A stretch of 64,000 bases of DNA, taken from positions 78,256-142,255 of the forward strand of contig NAVB01000095.1 in assembly GCA_002179805.1 (NCBI GenBank), given 5' to 3'. This document shows positions 1 to 11,549 of this stretch, one piece after another. A program made the translations under genes and the position numbers. This stretch comes from Acanthamoeba lenticulata (taxonomy: Eukaryota > Discosea > Longamoebia > Acanthamoebidae). The notes beneath the pieces are model-generated. The model did not search any database. It saw only the letters and a list, made by a program, of their open reading frames with translations, and was not told the DNA's origin. The number at the start of each line of letters is the position of its first letter. The first letter of the stretch is position 1.

Positions 1-769
1 CGCTGGTGTGCAGCTGTGCTGTTTCTCTTTTGTTCAGCTTGTTGGTCTGCGACTCACATGTGAACGTCTTGCACAACAACACAGCCTTTGCAGAGACACC
101 AATCAAAATGGTGAGCGCCGGTGGAGGCCATTCGCTGGCGGTGGCCGCGGCCGACGGGCAGCTCTACGGGTGGGGCTGCAACGTGCACGGCGAGCTCGGC
201 TGCGCCGATCGCGCCAACCGCCGACTACCACGACCGATCAGTTTTGTTTTCTCTCAGACGCATCATCACCATCCACCACCAGAGCCGGCGCCACATATAA
301 GTGCTGTGGCGGCCGGGCGGTGGCATTCGCTGGTGCTCATGAGCGACGGCCGATGTTTCACGTTCGGTTCGGGCCGGGGTGGTCTTGCCAGTCATGCGCC
401 CAATAACGCGTGGCAACCCGTTGTCGTGCCGGGTCTGGAGGACCAGAAGGTGCTCGCGATGGCCGGCGGAGACGATCACAGGTCCGTTTTCATCATTACT
501 ATTTACATTGTTTTACGCAAACACTAAAGTATTAATATTCGGCTTAATATTCTGTTTCCGTCTAACTCCGGCACAAACGCAACAGCATGTTCATCACGGA
601 GGACAACAGCGTGTTTGCGGTTGGCCGCGCCAGCCGGAGCCGCCTAGGACTCGCCTATAGTGGCAGCGCTGCGGTTGTCGCGAGGGCTCAGCGGGTAGAC
701 CAGCTACCGCACCAAGGCCAGCCGTGGGCTGTCACGGTCGGCGACGGCTTCAGCGTGGTCCTGGTCTAA
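1..769 (+). CDS. RCC1-repeat protein, 3' part only
   Basis: This is the C-terminal part of a protein made of RCC1 (regulator of chromosome condensation) beta-propeller repeats; the 5' end lies outside the window. Three exons are supported: 94-240, 283-481 and 586-769, with introns 241-282 (42 nt) and 482-585, all GT-AG and phase-consistent. The translated exons show recurring blade signatures: GGGHSLAVAADGQLYGWG-like, then AAGRWHSLVLMSDGRCFTFG, then MFITEDNSVFAVGR. Known RCC1 proteins range from the Ran exchange factor to ubiquitin ligases and many uncharacterised proteins, and nothing here identifies a partner. The reading frame ends at TAA 767-769. A hairpin-forming inverted repeat (757-779) surrounds this stop codon. 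Confidence 0.75.
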
Positions 770-856
770 GACCAGGGCCTGGTCAGCCCGCTTTGCCCCT
801 TGTATTATCACCATCGTCATCCACGACCAAGAGCGGCCAGTCTGTAATTAAACGCC

Positions 857-862
857 TTTATT
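857..862 (-). terminator. Candidate poly(A) signal for the DUF4436 gene
   Basis: AATAAA read on the minus strand, about 57 nt past the stop codon of the minus-strand gene ending at 919. It sits in the 149-nt gap shared with the convergent RCC1 gene. Confidence 0.45.
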
Positions 863-918
863 ACAAGTACATATGCGACCTGGTTGTGGCGCTGTGTTGT
901 GCTCGAGTTGCGATTCGG

Positions 919-2212
919 TCACTTCTTGACCTCATCCATGGCGATCTCGTCGTCATCGATGCCTCGCACCTTTCGAGAGGCTCCGTTGAGCTTCTTGAAC
1001 AGGAGCTGTTGAAGGTCGCTGTTCGCCGGCGCGGGCGGCGCTCCCTGCAGGTAGCGGATGACGAGGCCGATGACGCTCAAGACGACAAACAACATGACCC
1101 AGTAGAAGGAGCACACATCCAGCGTGCAACCTGGAGTGGTGGGAGCCAAAGGAGGCGTGAGTGAAAGACAACAACAACAAGGGACAGATTGGCACAAGGC
1201 CACGAACCAATGGGCGGACTCTGCGGTGCGGTGTTTCGGAAGGCGGGAAGGGCGAAGAGGAGCGAGATGGCCGTGCCGAGGATGGGCGGCTCAGCCTTGG
1301 CTCGGTTCCAGATGATGATGTGGCTCGCAAGGGCGCACCAGAAGATGCCGATGAACCAGAAGGCCAGAATGAGGAACACGGGGTAGAGTCGGAACACGTT
1401 CGTCCGGTCCAAGTAGAACTTGGCCACGGTCTCACCCGAGTACACGCCCAGCGGTTCCGTGCCGACGGTGAAGGTGAAGCCGTAGTTGATGGCGCGCTCG
1501 ATACCGAGGGTGAATTCGAGTTCGCTCGTGGCAAAGGATGGCCCGTCATAAACATAAACATCCAGGATGCTCTCATAGGAATCAAACGGGTAGTAGTCAA
1601 GCGATCCGTCGGTCAAGCTAACCTGGGTTTTGTCCCATTGAGTTTGAATTTCATTAAAAAAACAGGACACAAAGGAGAAAGACGTACGGTCGTGGAGATG
1701 GGCTTGAAGACAGCAGTTTTAGGGATCTTGAACTCTTCCGCTCCGATTCCAATGGTGAGCGTGTGGTTCAGTTCGCCAGTCTCTGTAAACCAGTCTGACG
1801 GCATCTGTTCATAGTCTAGTTTCAAGGTAACCTTCATGTTGTAGTCGGCCGGGTTGACACCTGCAGTGCACACGACGTCACTTCAGTCTTATTGAAGCTC
1901 GGTTACCTTGTGTGTCGTACGTACTAGTAACGGTGATAAGGACTGGAAAGCTAGAAGAGGATTCGTTCTTTGGCGGGTAGACGGCCATCAGAGTCTTAAT
2001 GGGCGAGAGGGGGGGGGGAGTGCACAAGCATGGTAAGACCTATGCCCACGAACACGAAAGGAGGAAAAGAACGGAGGGGGTTGCACCGGGTCCCGGTTGT
2101 CGTCGTTTATGAAGGTGACCAGAAAGGCGACATAGCCACCAATGAAGGCCAACACAAAGAAGGTCTGTAGGGTGAGGGCAAAGCAGTTCCTCTTAGCGAA
2201 GTTGAAGACCAT
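919..2212 (-). CDS. DUF4436-family multi-pass membrane protein
   Basis: The ATG at 2212 opens exon 1 (2087-2212), which encodes a short cytosolic start and a transmembrane helix (FFVLAFIGGYVAFLVTFI). Further exons are near 1908-2000, at 1688-1860, about 1210-1622 and 919-1130; the phases at each junction fit. The middle of the protein has a soluble domain with the hallmark YPFDSYESILDVYVY. Two more hydrophobic helices follow, around VFLILAFWFIGIFWC and FYWVMLFVVLSVIGLVI, with the linker LPAFRNTAPQSPPIG between them. This order (TM, beta-rich domain with YPFD, two or three TMs, PPxG turn) matches DUF4436 proteins as I know them from actinobacteria and protists; their function is unknown. Length is about 340 residues. 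The C-terminal tail is charged (IDDDEIAMDEVKK) and probably cytosolic. Confidence 0.7.
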
Positions 2213-2877
2213 TGTGAGTGTGTGTCCGGGAGAGTGTGGTGCGAGGAACAAAGAAAGCTTGTTTTGTGTTCGTCATGGGTGTTACTCCGGTCGCCAGTTT
2301 CTGCTGATTGGTTATGCCTTTAATTACTTTTGTGGTGGGGCGCTTGAGCAAAAGCCCTCGCAGGCAATGCGGTGTTGTACTTAATTCTTTCCATCTTTAT
2401 GGCAAACTCCATCCTACCCAGTGATTTCTTCGTGTTAGTGGGAAGCTTCATCTCCTTTTTAGCGTTTTCACTTCCACCCTCATGAAGATTCCTCTTTTCA
2501 CACGTGGTAGCCCTTTGGCTTCGTTCCACCCTGTCAGGACTGGCCGATCAGCCAAAGGGAAATGAGTTGCACAGAGCCAATCGTCGAACTAGCAGCAACA
2601 CAGCGAGGAGGGACTGAGCGCGGGAAGCGACACGATACACGCCTGATTGTTCGACGAGATGGCTGGCGATATCAAACAAGGGTAAAGCGGCGGACGAACA
2701 ACAACGATCGCTGTTTCCCTCTCGAGCTTTTTAGGGCAACAGAACAGAACAGAGGTAACAGCAAGGGACGAGTCACGCGTTGCGCCGGTCTGTGTCAATT
2801 TAAATGTTTGGAGGAATTTTTTGGCGGCACGCGCTTCGCGAAACTGTAACCAACAACGTTGGTTCAGAGTAGCGGAG
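2213..2877. promoter_or_regulatory. Divergent intergenic region
   Basis: 665 nt between two genes that start in opposite directions (DUF4436 gene leftward from 2212, SNF2 gene rightward from 2878). No convincing coding frame, RNA gene or named motif was seen. It must hold both promoters and 5' UTRs; this is inferred from position only. Confidence 0.4.
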
Positions 2878-5800
2878 ATGGCGCAGGTGGCCACCATCGA
2901 ATTGTCAACCTCTTCTGAAGAAGAAAGTGAGCGTCTGGAAGCCGCTGTGCCGAGTCGTGCACGATCGAAAACCTCTTCTCGAAAGCGGGGGAATTCGCAC
3001 CTGGCGGAAACAGAAAATGGCGTCGATGCATCAACAAGGGTCGAAAAATCGATAAAGAACGGGGCACCTCGAAAACGAAGGAAAGTGCAAAAACAAGAGA
3101 CGGTGCAGACGGAGAAGGCCAACACGAAGAAGAGTGCCAAGGAAGGAGGAAAGGGCAAGGAAAAGCTTAGCGAAGGTGAAGACTACGAGGAAGAGGAAGA
3201 AGAGGATGAAAGCTACGCAAGTAAGTCGAACCGTAGCAGTGCTACTACTCGTCGTGGACAGACTAAAACTAGAGGCAAGCGCCAGAAGGCCAGCAACGAG
3301 GACGAGGAACTAGACGCCGAGGTGGCCCTGAACGACGCCGTTGTTGGCGAGAACGTGCTTGCCGAGGTCGAGGCTGCTGCTGGCCGGTGGACGGTGATCT
3401 GCACCCTGCGTCTGCCGCTCCTCGTCAAGTGGCGCCCCAAAGGCGAGCCCACCGTTTCTGACTCGGGTACGCACTGTTTAAGTCTCAGCTCTCATTGGAG
3501 GCTGACATGCTGGTGCGTTCTGCCGCCTGCAGAGCTCAAGATCAAGATACCTACCATGTCGTGGAGCTGCTTCTACTGCGCGGCCGTGCACAAAGAAGCC
3601 ACCAAACCCATCTGCCCGTGCGGCCGACATGCACCGTGGCCCGTGCAGCAGGCTTACAACACTGAGAAAGAGAATGCCCGCAACAAGGCCCGCGCCAAGA
3701 AGCTGAAGGAGCAAGAGAAGGAGTTCCGTAAGGCGCCTATCCCCGACGTCGACTCTGTAGAGCCGCCCTTCGAGCTCAGGCTGGTGGTGCGTTTCTTGAG
3801 GACAGGCTGACAGCTTTATTATGCTTTTTCACTCAAATGACGCGTGCGTGTTTACAGACCGAGCGTTTCGATAAAGTGTGTGAGCTGTGGGGCTCAGATC
3901 AGCGACTGGGTCGGCTGGAGAGCTTCACCGCTGAGCATATGGTCGCCTTGCAGCAGACTTGCCGCGTGATGGAGGTTAGTTTCGTTTTGCACCCCTCCCA
4001 TCGATTCTATTCGGGGTGTTGAATGCACTCATGCTTTGAATGATCACATCTTCAACACCAGAGCGTCGAACCCGAGAAGAGCGCCCAGTGGGAGCAGTCG
4101 AGGCAATGGGTCTACACTACGAACCGCGCCCAAAAGCAAACGCAAAAGAAGCGAGCCTTGTGGGGCGATGAGAAGAACCGGTTGGGCGCGGAAAAGCTGT
4201 GGCGCACCGACTGGGAAATTCTGCCGTCCGGTGACGACGAGCTCTTTGATGAGTTGGTACCGTCCAGTTTCCGCACCAGCATGGCCCTTCCGTTGCGTAC
4301 TCTCCATGGGACGTGGTCGCGCCCGCCTGAGAGTCTCGCTGCCTTCCGATCGCTGTGGGACTCGGGCGCCATCCGCATGGTGGCTTTTAAGATTTCATTA
4401 GACGTTGGTCGGTTCGGTACGGCTACCCCTTCCTTGTCTACTGCGATGTGGTGTTGTGCCCTGTGGGAGAAGCGCAGCACTGACAGCGCGTATGAACAAA
4501 ACAGAGGCACTTGTCAAAAACGGTCTTCCTGTGGGACATCGCCAGCTCGTGTTTGATCTGCTCCACTACACGAGCGAGCACAGGAAAATCCCTTTTGACA
4601 TGTGGAGCATGGTTGGAAAGGAAAAGGAGAAGGACGTTGAGATGGAGATCTTCGATAACGGTGCGCTCTCTACCTCTGTTCCTTCCGCTACGCAAAGATC
4701 AAGGCGGACTAACTTTCTTCCCTTTGGCGTCTGTTACTACAGTCTGCGTGCCTCCAGTGCCGCAAACACACCGCAAGCAGCCGGAGCGCATTCAAACCAA
4801 CCTCTACGGCTACCAGTTGAGCGCACTTTCTTGGATGCTCAACCTTGAGAACCAAGTTAAAGATGGCACGTGAAAAAACAGCAGTGGTCAACCTTGGCCT
4901 CGTCCACATGCAGGAATTTGACATGTGATCGTTCGCCACCAGGCAAGGGCATTGTTGTGAGTCAAGTGCATACGGCCGATTGGACCGACATTCAGTTCGA
5001 CCTGCACCATCGGCGCTTCGTTCTCCCCGCAGAAAAGCAAAGCACCGCCTTTCACACTCGCGGTACCCGGACAAGCACCACTTTGAATTTTATGTTTTGA
5101 CTTTCGTCTCATCTTTGTCTCCCAGGTGGAATCTACGCTGATGAAATGGGTTTGGGCAAGACGATTACGATGTTGGCCCTTGTGGTGGCTAACCCGCTTG
5201 ATCTTACGCGTCCTCCGGCTACCGATGCCTACCACTTTGCCACCAAGGCCACCCTGGTGCGTTTTTTTCTCCCTCTTGTGCCAGTTGGGTTCTACGCCTG
5301 ACATGAGTCGTACAATCCTGGGCTATATGCACGGACCAGATCTTGGCGCCCAATCACCTGGTTAAGCAGTGGACCGATGAGATGCACAAAAATATCAAGC
5401 CCAAGCTCAACGTGATCGTCCTCACGACCATCACCCAGTGCCAGAAGACCACCTATCGGTACTCAGATTTGGCTCCACTGGCGATTGTCTTTATTTTCTG
5501 ACAACAAATGGTCTGCCAGGGATGTGATGAAGGCGGATGTCGTCGTGGTCTCTTTCCAGCTGCTCAAGAACAAGCTCTACCTGCAGGCTGGCTGCACCGA
5601 AAACCATGGGCCTCTCGGTATGGCCGCATGCCGGGCTCTCCAATGAGGGAAAACATTCAGCTGTTTGCACGCGCCCTCATGCTTTTAAACAGATTTCGTG
5701 GGCCGCCATGGCGAGGTCAAGACCAGCGGACAAGAGCTCAAGCGGCGCCTCAATCCCTTCGTGCAGACGTGCCCGGTCCTGGACCACTTCCTCTGGCACA

Positions 5801-8800
5801 GGTCGGTCTGCTCTTGCGATCGCTATTGTGCTGTGTTGCCTCACCGTTGACGACACCAGAGTTATTGTGGACGAGGGCCATGAGGTCTTGTTCGACGACG
5901 CGACAAAGAACAAAACCAACTTTTACATTGTACGAACTGCTTGTGACCACATCCCTGCCCACCTCTCCTTTCCGTACGCCAGTGAATGGGCTCAATGACG
6001 ACTTATTTTGCTATTGGTGCGCACAGCACGCGATCGACAACTTGAATTCGTCGTATCGCTGGTACGTCTCTGGCACGCCCCTTCCGCACGCCCGGCAATC
6101 GCTCGTACGTCTTTGGCCTGCTCAGTTGCACACTTTACGGCCGTGTTCGTGTGCTGAAGAAATGCTGCCGCCTCTTTCCCCCTCGCAGCAAGGCGCGCTT
6201 CGGTTCTTGAAGAGCAGCATTCCGGAATCGCTTAGGTTGCCTTATCTGGAGCGGCGCTTCTTCAGAGCCGTCAAGTGCGTGACGCTACCCAGCCAAGCGC
6301 GATGTGTCGTCGTTGCGTTGAGTCAGCATATCTCACTCATCCGTGTTGGGGGTTGAATACAGGGATAACCTGTTCTGGCGGAACACAAAGGAGAGCATTG
6401 GCAACGAGTATGACATCCCGGGTATTGTCGAGGAGGTCATCTTGCTCGAGCCTTCTGAAGTCGAACTAGTACAAGCCCTCCCCTGCTCAGCTGCTAGCGC
6501 AGGTTTCCTCGTATTCATGCATCGACATTGTCCAAATCCAGGGCATGTATCAGGACGCCAAGCGAAACGGTGACACTCTGCGCATGCGCCAGCTATGCTG
6601 GTACGTCCACCGCCCGCTTCCCGCATGTTCTTTTCTTTTTAGCCTGATCACCTTCTGGCGCTGCAGCCACATGCAAATCTCGGCCGAGGACAAGCGCGTG
6701 CTTGGGATGGAGAAGAAGACGCTGGATGAAATTCGACGTGAGATGATCACCCACAAGCAAGATGAGGAGCGCAAAGCGGTTGAAGAGCTTCAGAAACTCG
6801 AAGCTGAGGAGCGCGCCGCGCGTGCCGGTGCGTTTTCATTTCTTGTTTTTTGGCGTCCTTCTGGGGCCCCAGAAGCTGACCTCGGGGGCGCGTGAATCGT
6901 CGGCATCAGAGCTGCGCAAAGCGACCACAAGCCTGGTCAAGCAGGCGCTGAATACGCAGATCAAGGACTTGACCGGCAGCATCTCCAACCAGAAGAAGGC
7001 GATCGCCAACTTTCGTGCCACCCTCGCCTACTTTGAATCCATCGTTCCGCAGGTAAGTCCTTCCGTACTTCCCTGTTTTGTGACAGCGTGAGCCGAAGCC
7101 ATATGCAGGTTTAACGTTGATCTTATGTCACCTGCAGGTGTCGCACTCGACCGAAGAACCCTGTGTGATCTGCTTCGAGACGATCACCCAACTCACCATC
7201 ACTCCGTACGAGAGCCCTCTTCAACTGCGTTTGTTCCCGTCATGCGATGGCCTTTGCCGCATCGCTCATTGTATCGTTGCTGACCGGGATGGACATGAAG
7301 GTGTGGGCACATGTACTGCCGGGCGTGCATTGAGAGCGCTGTGGATGTCGCCCATCGCTGCCCGACTTGCCGCAATCCGCTCACACGCGGCCACCTGACC
7401 CAAGTCCTCGAAGACGTACGACCTGTGGTCCCTTTTTTTAAAAGTTTTTTTCCCACTTTTATTTTTTAAAAATTGATTAAATTATTTCTTCGCAGGAGCA
7501 CAAGGAGGCGATCGATGAGAAGCATGAGGCGAGCGAGTTGGTTCAGAAGTACGGAACGAAGATGGCGCGGCTCATCACGCTGCTGCGGGAACTGCTCGCT
7601 CAGAGCCGAGACAATCGGATCATCATCTTCTCGCAGTGGGACGGCATGCTTCACAAGGTGGGCGACACGCTCAAGGAGAACGACATCAAAAATGTCTACG
7701 TCAAGGGCAACGTCTGGCAGGTGGGTTTGGGCATCATTTTTTGCTGTTTTTGTTAGCGTGCTATTATTTATGCGTTTTAAACGACAGAGGAACAAAGCGA
7801 TCGGCACCTTCAAGGAGAGCGCGGACGAGGACGCCAAGTCGTCACGCGTCATCATGCTCTCGCTCGAGAAGGCTGCCTCGGGCACCAACCTGGTACGCAC
7901 CTCTTTCCCAAAGCTTTTTCAGTGTTGTTTGTCGTCTCATTTTTTTCTTCGTTTTTGGTTGCATGAACCGAACACAAGACGGAGGCGACGCACATCATCC
8001 TGATCGATCCGGTGGACGGCCTGCCAGAGGAGGTCGCCGCCATCGAGTCGCAGGCCATCGGCCGTGCCCACCGCCAGGGCCAGAAGAAGCAGCTCACGCT
8101 GATCCGCCTGATCATGAAGAACACCATTGAGCACGACATCTTTGAGCGCAACCAGACCTTCGTCACCAAAGCGAAAGAGAAGGCCGCAGCGTCATCGTCA
8201 TCTTCTACTTCTTCTTCTTCTTCCTCCTCCTCTTCGACGACGTCGTCATCTGAAGCTTCATCTTCGTCGCCCTCGTCGTCGACATCGTCGTCGTCGTCGT
8301 CAAGCAAGAAAGCGGCAGACAAGATGGAGGAGGACGGAGAAGAAGAAGAAGAAGAAGAGAAGGAAGAAGACGAACTGCAGCTCGACCTGAGCATGTTGGA
8401 CAGTTACGACGTGAAGACCCTGCGGCGCTACTGCGAGGAGGAACAGCTGGCCGTCCCGCCCCGCGCCACCAAGAAGCACCTCATCAAGTCCATCATCACC
8501 TACAACGAGGACGTCGAAGCCGAAGAGAAGGAGATGGAAGCGGCGTTAAAGAAGGAGGAGAACGGCTCCGCGCCAAAGGAGAAGAAGAAGAACGAAAACG
8601 GCAATGTGCCGGTGGAGAAGGAAGCCAAGGAGCAGAAAAAGACTGAAGCAGCGCCGGCGGAGGTGGTCAACTTTGCACGGCTGAAGGAGTACAGCTGCAT
8701 CCAGCTCATGCGGTTCTGCACGCAGTTCGGGCTGCGCTACTCGAACAAGAACAAGCAGCAGCTCGTCGACACCCTCCTCGAGTTCCACAACACGCCTGAA

Positions 8801-9175
8801 GACGAGGAGGAGAAAGAGGAAGATGAGGACGAAGCTGAGTCCGAGGCCGAAGCCAAGGAAGAGAAGGGAGAAGAGGAAGACGCGATGGATGAAGACGGAG
8901 CTGATGAAGAAGACGCCGAAGAAGCTGACAAGAAAGATGAAGAAAAGGAAGTAAAGGAAGATGACGAGAGCCAAGGAGAAGACGAGGAGGAAGAGGAAGA
9001 GGAGGAGGACAAGATCAAGCTGGACTCGGGTCGGCTTCATGACTATCCGATGAACGCGCTGCGGGCCTTCCAGCGGCAGGAGAACATCGCGGCCTGCGGC
9101 CGCACCAAGGCGGCCCTCATCGAATCCATCCGCAAGCACTTGGCCAAGGGCCAACGTTCGTTGTCCTCTGCCTGA
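2878..9175 (+). CDS. SNF2-family ATPase with internal RING finger and C-terminal SAP-like repeats (SHPRH/IRC20/RAD5-like)
   Basis: ATG at 2878 starts an acidic/basic disordered N-terminus, then a Cys cluster (WSCFYCAAVHKEATKPICPC) near 3560-3625 that resembles a RanBP2-type zinc finger but ends CxC. SNF2 lobe 1 has YGYQLSALSWML (near 4810), Walker A DEMGLGKT (5140-5165) and a DEGH Walker B (VIVDEGHEV, near 5865). A C3HC4 RING (CVICFETITQLTITP, then CGHMYCRACI after an intron 7204-7300) sits between the helicase lobes, as in RAD5, RAD16 and SHPRH. Lobe 2 has RIIIFSQWDGM and the motif VI block QAIGRAHRQGQ (near 8050). After a Ser-rich linker come three helix-extended-helix units resembling SAP motifs, separated by Glu-rich spacers (8380-9160). 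Family knowledge suggests DNA-dependent translocase plus ubiquitin E3 activity in DNA repair or chromatin. The gene has well over ten short introns and encodes about 1,600 residues. Stop TGA at 9173. Confidence 0.8.
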
Positions 9176-9266
9176 TTGAATGCAGGCTGCAAGCCCGCGA
9201 GTCTCGCCGCCTTGGAGGTGGTCGGCTTCGCGAATTCTCAGCAGCATGCAGGGCGGGAGCTAAGAG

Positions 9267-9272
9267 AATAAA
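9267..9272 (+). terminator. Candidate poly(A) signal for the SNF2-RING gene
   Basis: AATAAA about 92 nt after the stop codon at 9175, in the 145-nt gap before the convergent F-box/WD40 gene. Confidence 0.45.
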
Positions 9273-9320
9273 AACACACCAATGCGCACTCTACAGGACT
9301 GAGTTACATTTCTTTGCAGA

Positions 9321-11307
9321 TTATTCCGGCGATGACGACGTTGTTAATGGCAACAGGGGCGATGAAGGTGTAAAAGGTGGCGACGATGAGCCGTCGAGAG
9401 CAGAGGGATAGAAGGAAAGGACACGGACGATGCCGCAGGTCAGGCCCGTCACGAGGTGCTCGTCATCGCACGCCATGAACTTGACCTCGTTCCACGGCTC
9501 CACCTGCTCCTGGCTGCACACGAACTGCCGGTTGGTCGCCTCGCCGTCGAGCAGCATGCGCGTGTGCCAGAGGCTGACTCGGCCGCCGGCCTCGGCCGTG
9601 ACAAAGTGGTCCAGCCCGCGGAAGCGGACGGCCGTGATGGCGTCCATTGACGGATGGAAGGCGCACACGCTGCCCACCGTGGTACGCACGCGGTCCACCA
9701 CGCGCCCAGCCGCCGCTGCGGTGGAGGTGGGCGAGCCTAGGGGCCCGCCGACGCCGGCCGCGCGGTAGCCGTCGACGTCCCACAAGAGGAGGTGGCCCAT
9801 GCCCGAGCTGCTCGCGACGACGTCGCGTCGTGGGTCGATCGCGACGGCGTGCACCCGCGAGCGTAGGCCGCGCGGGTAGGCGGCCGAACCAAGCGGCCCG
9901 CCGCCATTCCCACCGGCGCGTATGTCCCAGTAGAGGACGGTCCCATCCATGTCGCCGCTGGCGATGCGGCCGCCCTTGGAGGCGCGCGCCGCCGCGCAGA
10001 CCAGTAGCTGCCGGTGGCCGCGGAGGCACATCACCCGCCCCACGCTTCGCGCATCGTACACCTTCATGCAGGCCGAGCGCGTGAGCGACGTGGAGCTGTT
10101 GATGCGGGAGGATGATGATGAAACGCACCTCGACGCGCTTGCCCGAGAGGGAGACGAAGAGGGGCGAGGCAGCGCCGCCGCTGACCTCAAAGGCCGCCAC
10201 ACCGTTGGCGTCGGCCTCGGGGCAGCTCCGCACGCACACACCGGCTTCGACGTCCCAAAGGTGGAGGCCGCCGTCGCGGTGACCACAGGTCACGAGTGCC
10301 GCGTCGTCGATGAACGCCAGGCCCATCGGGCCGTCGTCATTGCCGCCGTCGGCCGCGCACGGCGGACCGATCTCGCGCAGCCGCGCGCCCGAGTGCAGGT
10401 CGTACAGAACGGCCGGCCCGCCGCTGTAGGTCGACACGCCCACGAGGGCCCGCCGCGGCCCGCCCGTAGGCCGGCTGTTCATGGCCATGTCCGACAGCGG
10501 CGCCGAAGCCGAGAACTCGTGAGTCACAACATGCGCGCCGGCTTGCCAGTTGCGCTCTGTCCGCGCCCGCTGGCGCACGATCCATCGCCACGACACTGGC
10601 GGTGGAGGTCGTGCAGGCGAGCTCGAGCCCAGCGTCGCTGGTCGCAGCCAGGGCGAGGTGAAGCCGAGGGAGAGCGGCCACGCGCGGCGGTAGGCGGCAG
10701 CCCACACGCTCGAATCGCCGCACAGGGCGGCAAACGTGGAGTTGACCCGCGAGGCGCGGGCCAAATCGGGCGGATCCAAGCGGGCGAGCACGGCCAACAT
10801 GACCTCGTGCGGCAGCGTTGCGAAGTAGCCCTGCTGTCCGGCCACAGCATCGAGCTCTTGACCATTGCGTTGCTTTGGACACAAAAGCAAAACGTGTAAG
10901 ATGCAGATGGCAAAGGATTTGAGGAAGATGGAGGTGAGGGAAGGCATACAAGAAAGGCGCTGAGGGTGTCAAGACGCTGGCAGTCAAGCTTCAGGGCCTG
11001 TGAAAGAGCCTGCATGGCGGGAAGGCTGCAGGGCGCATACGATGCCACGCCCCACTTGACCAAGCACCTTGGCAGCAAAAAGGTTAGTCTTTGAACAGCT
11101 ACCAAGGCACAATGCAGGGTCGAGGTACTCTTGTAATCGATCAATTGTGTGTTGCAAGTTGTTCATGCTCCCCAGCACGGCTGCGACAGAGTATTCTGGC
11201 TCGCCGTCCACCTTGCCCAAGCACCATGGCGCCACCTTCTCAGAACCAGGCTCATGAAAGGGGATCTCCCTCTCGAACCCGCTCTGTCGGGGCAACCTCG
11301 CCTCCAT
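9321..11307 (-). CDS. F-box and WD40-repeat protein (probable SCF ubiquitin ligase substrate adaptor)
   Basis: ATG at 11307 (MEARLPRQSG). The exons join in phase: the N-terminal exon ends ...KTNLFAAK at a GTGCTT donor near 11066, a short exon encodes ALSQALKLDCQRLDTLSAFL, and the F-box exon follows. The F-box reads FATLPHEVMLAVLARLDPPD followed by a Trp near the end of the motif (VWAAAYRRAW). WD40-type strands follow: GGPAVLYDLHSG, DGGLHLWDVEAGVCVR, KRVEVYDARSVGRVMCLRGH (across an intron about 10055-10125), DGTVLYWDIRAG, GHLLLWDVDG and GGRVSLWHTRM. The protein is about 590 residues and ends near 9321. By family analogy the F-box binds Skp1 and the propeller binds the substrate; the substrate is unknown. 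Its start faces that of the NAD kinase gene across about 240 nt. Confidence 0.78.
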
Positions 11308-11549
11308 CAACGAGCGAGCGGGCTGTGGGTTTATATTTATTTGGATTTTCTTCTCGCTTGAGTTTCGCCACTTATTTTCGAAACAGAGTCGAAACGCTGC
11401 CTTTCATCGGCGAAACGTTCGGCGACACCGACCGGTCCAAGCAAATCGTCTTGGTGGGACGTCGAGAGGAGTGATCGCCACGTTCGTTACCTTGCCAGAG
11501 GAGCCTCTCCCATGTTGCTGCCCAATTGAGTACGAACCAATTTTCAAAA

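Noticed and set aside
8200..8400. Short repeated TCG/TCT units resembling a microsatellite or array
   Set aside because: They encode a Ser-rich linker in the SNF2 protein and carry no regular spacers; not CRISPR and not a mobile element.
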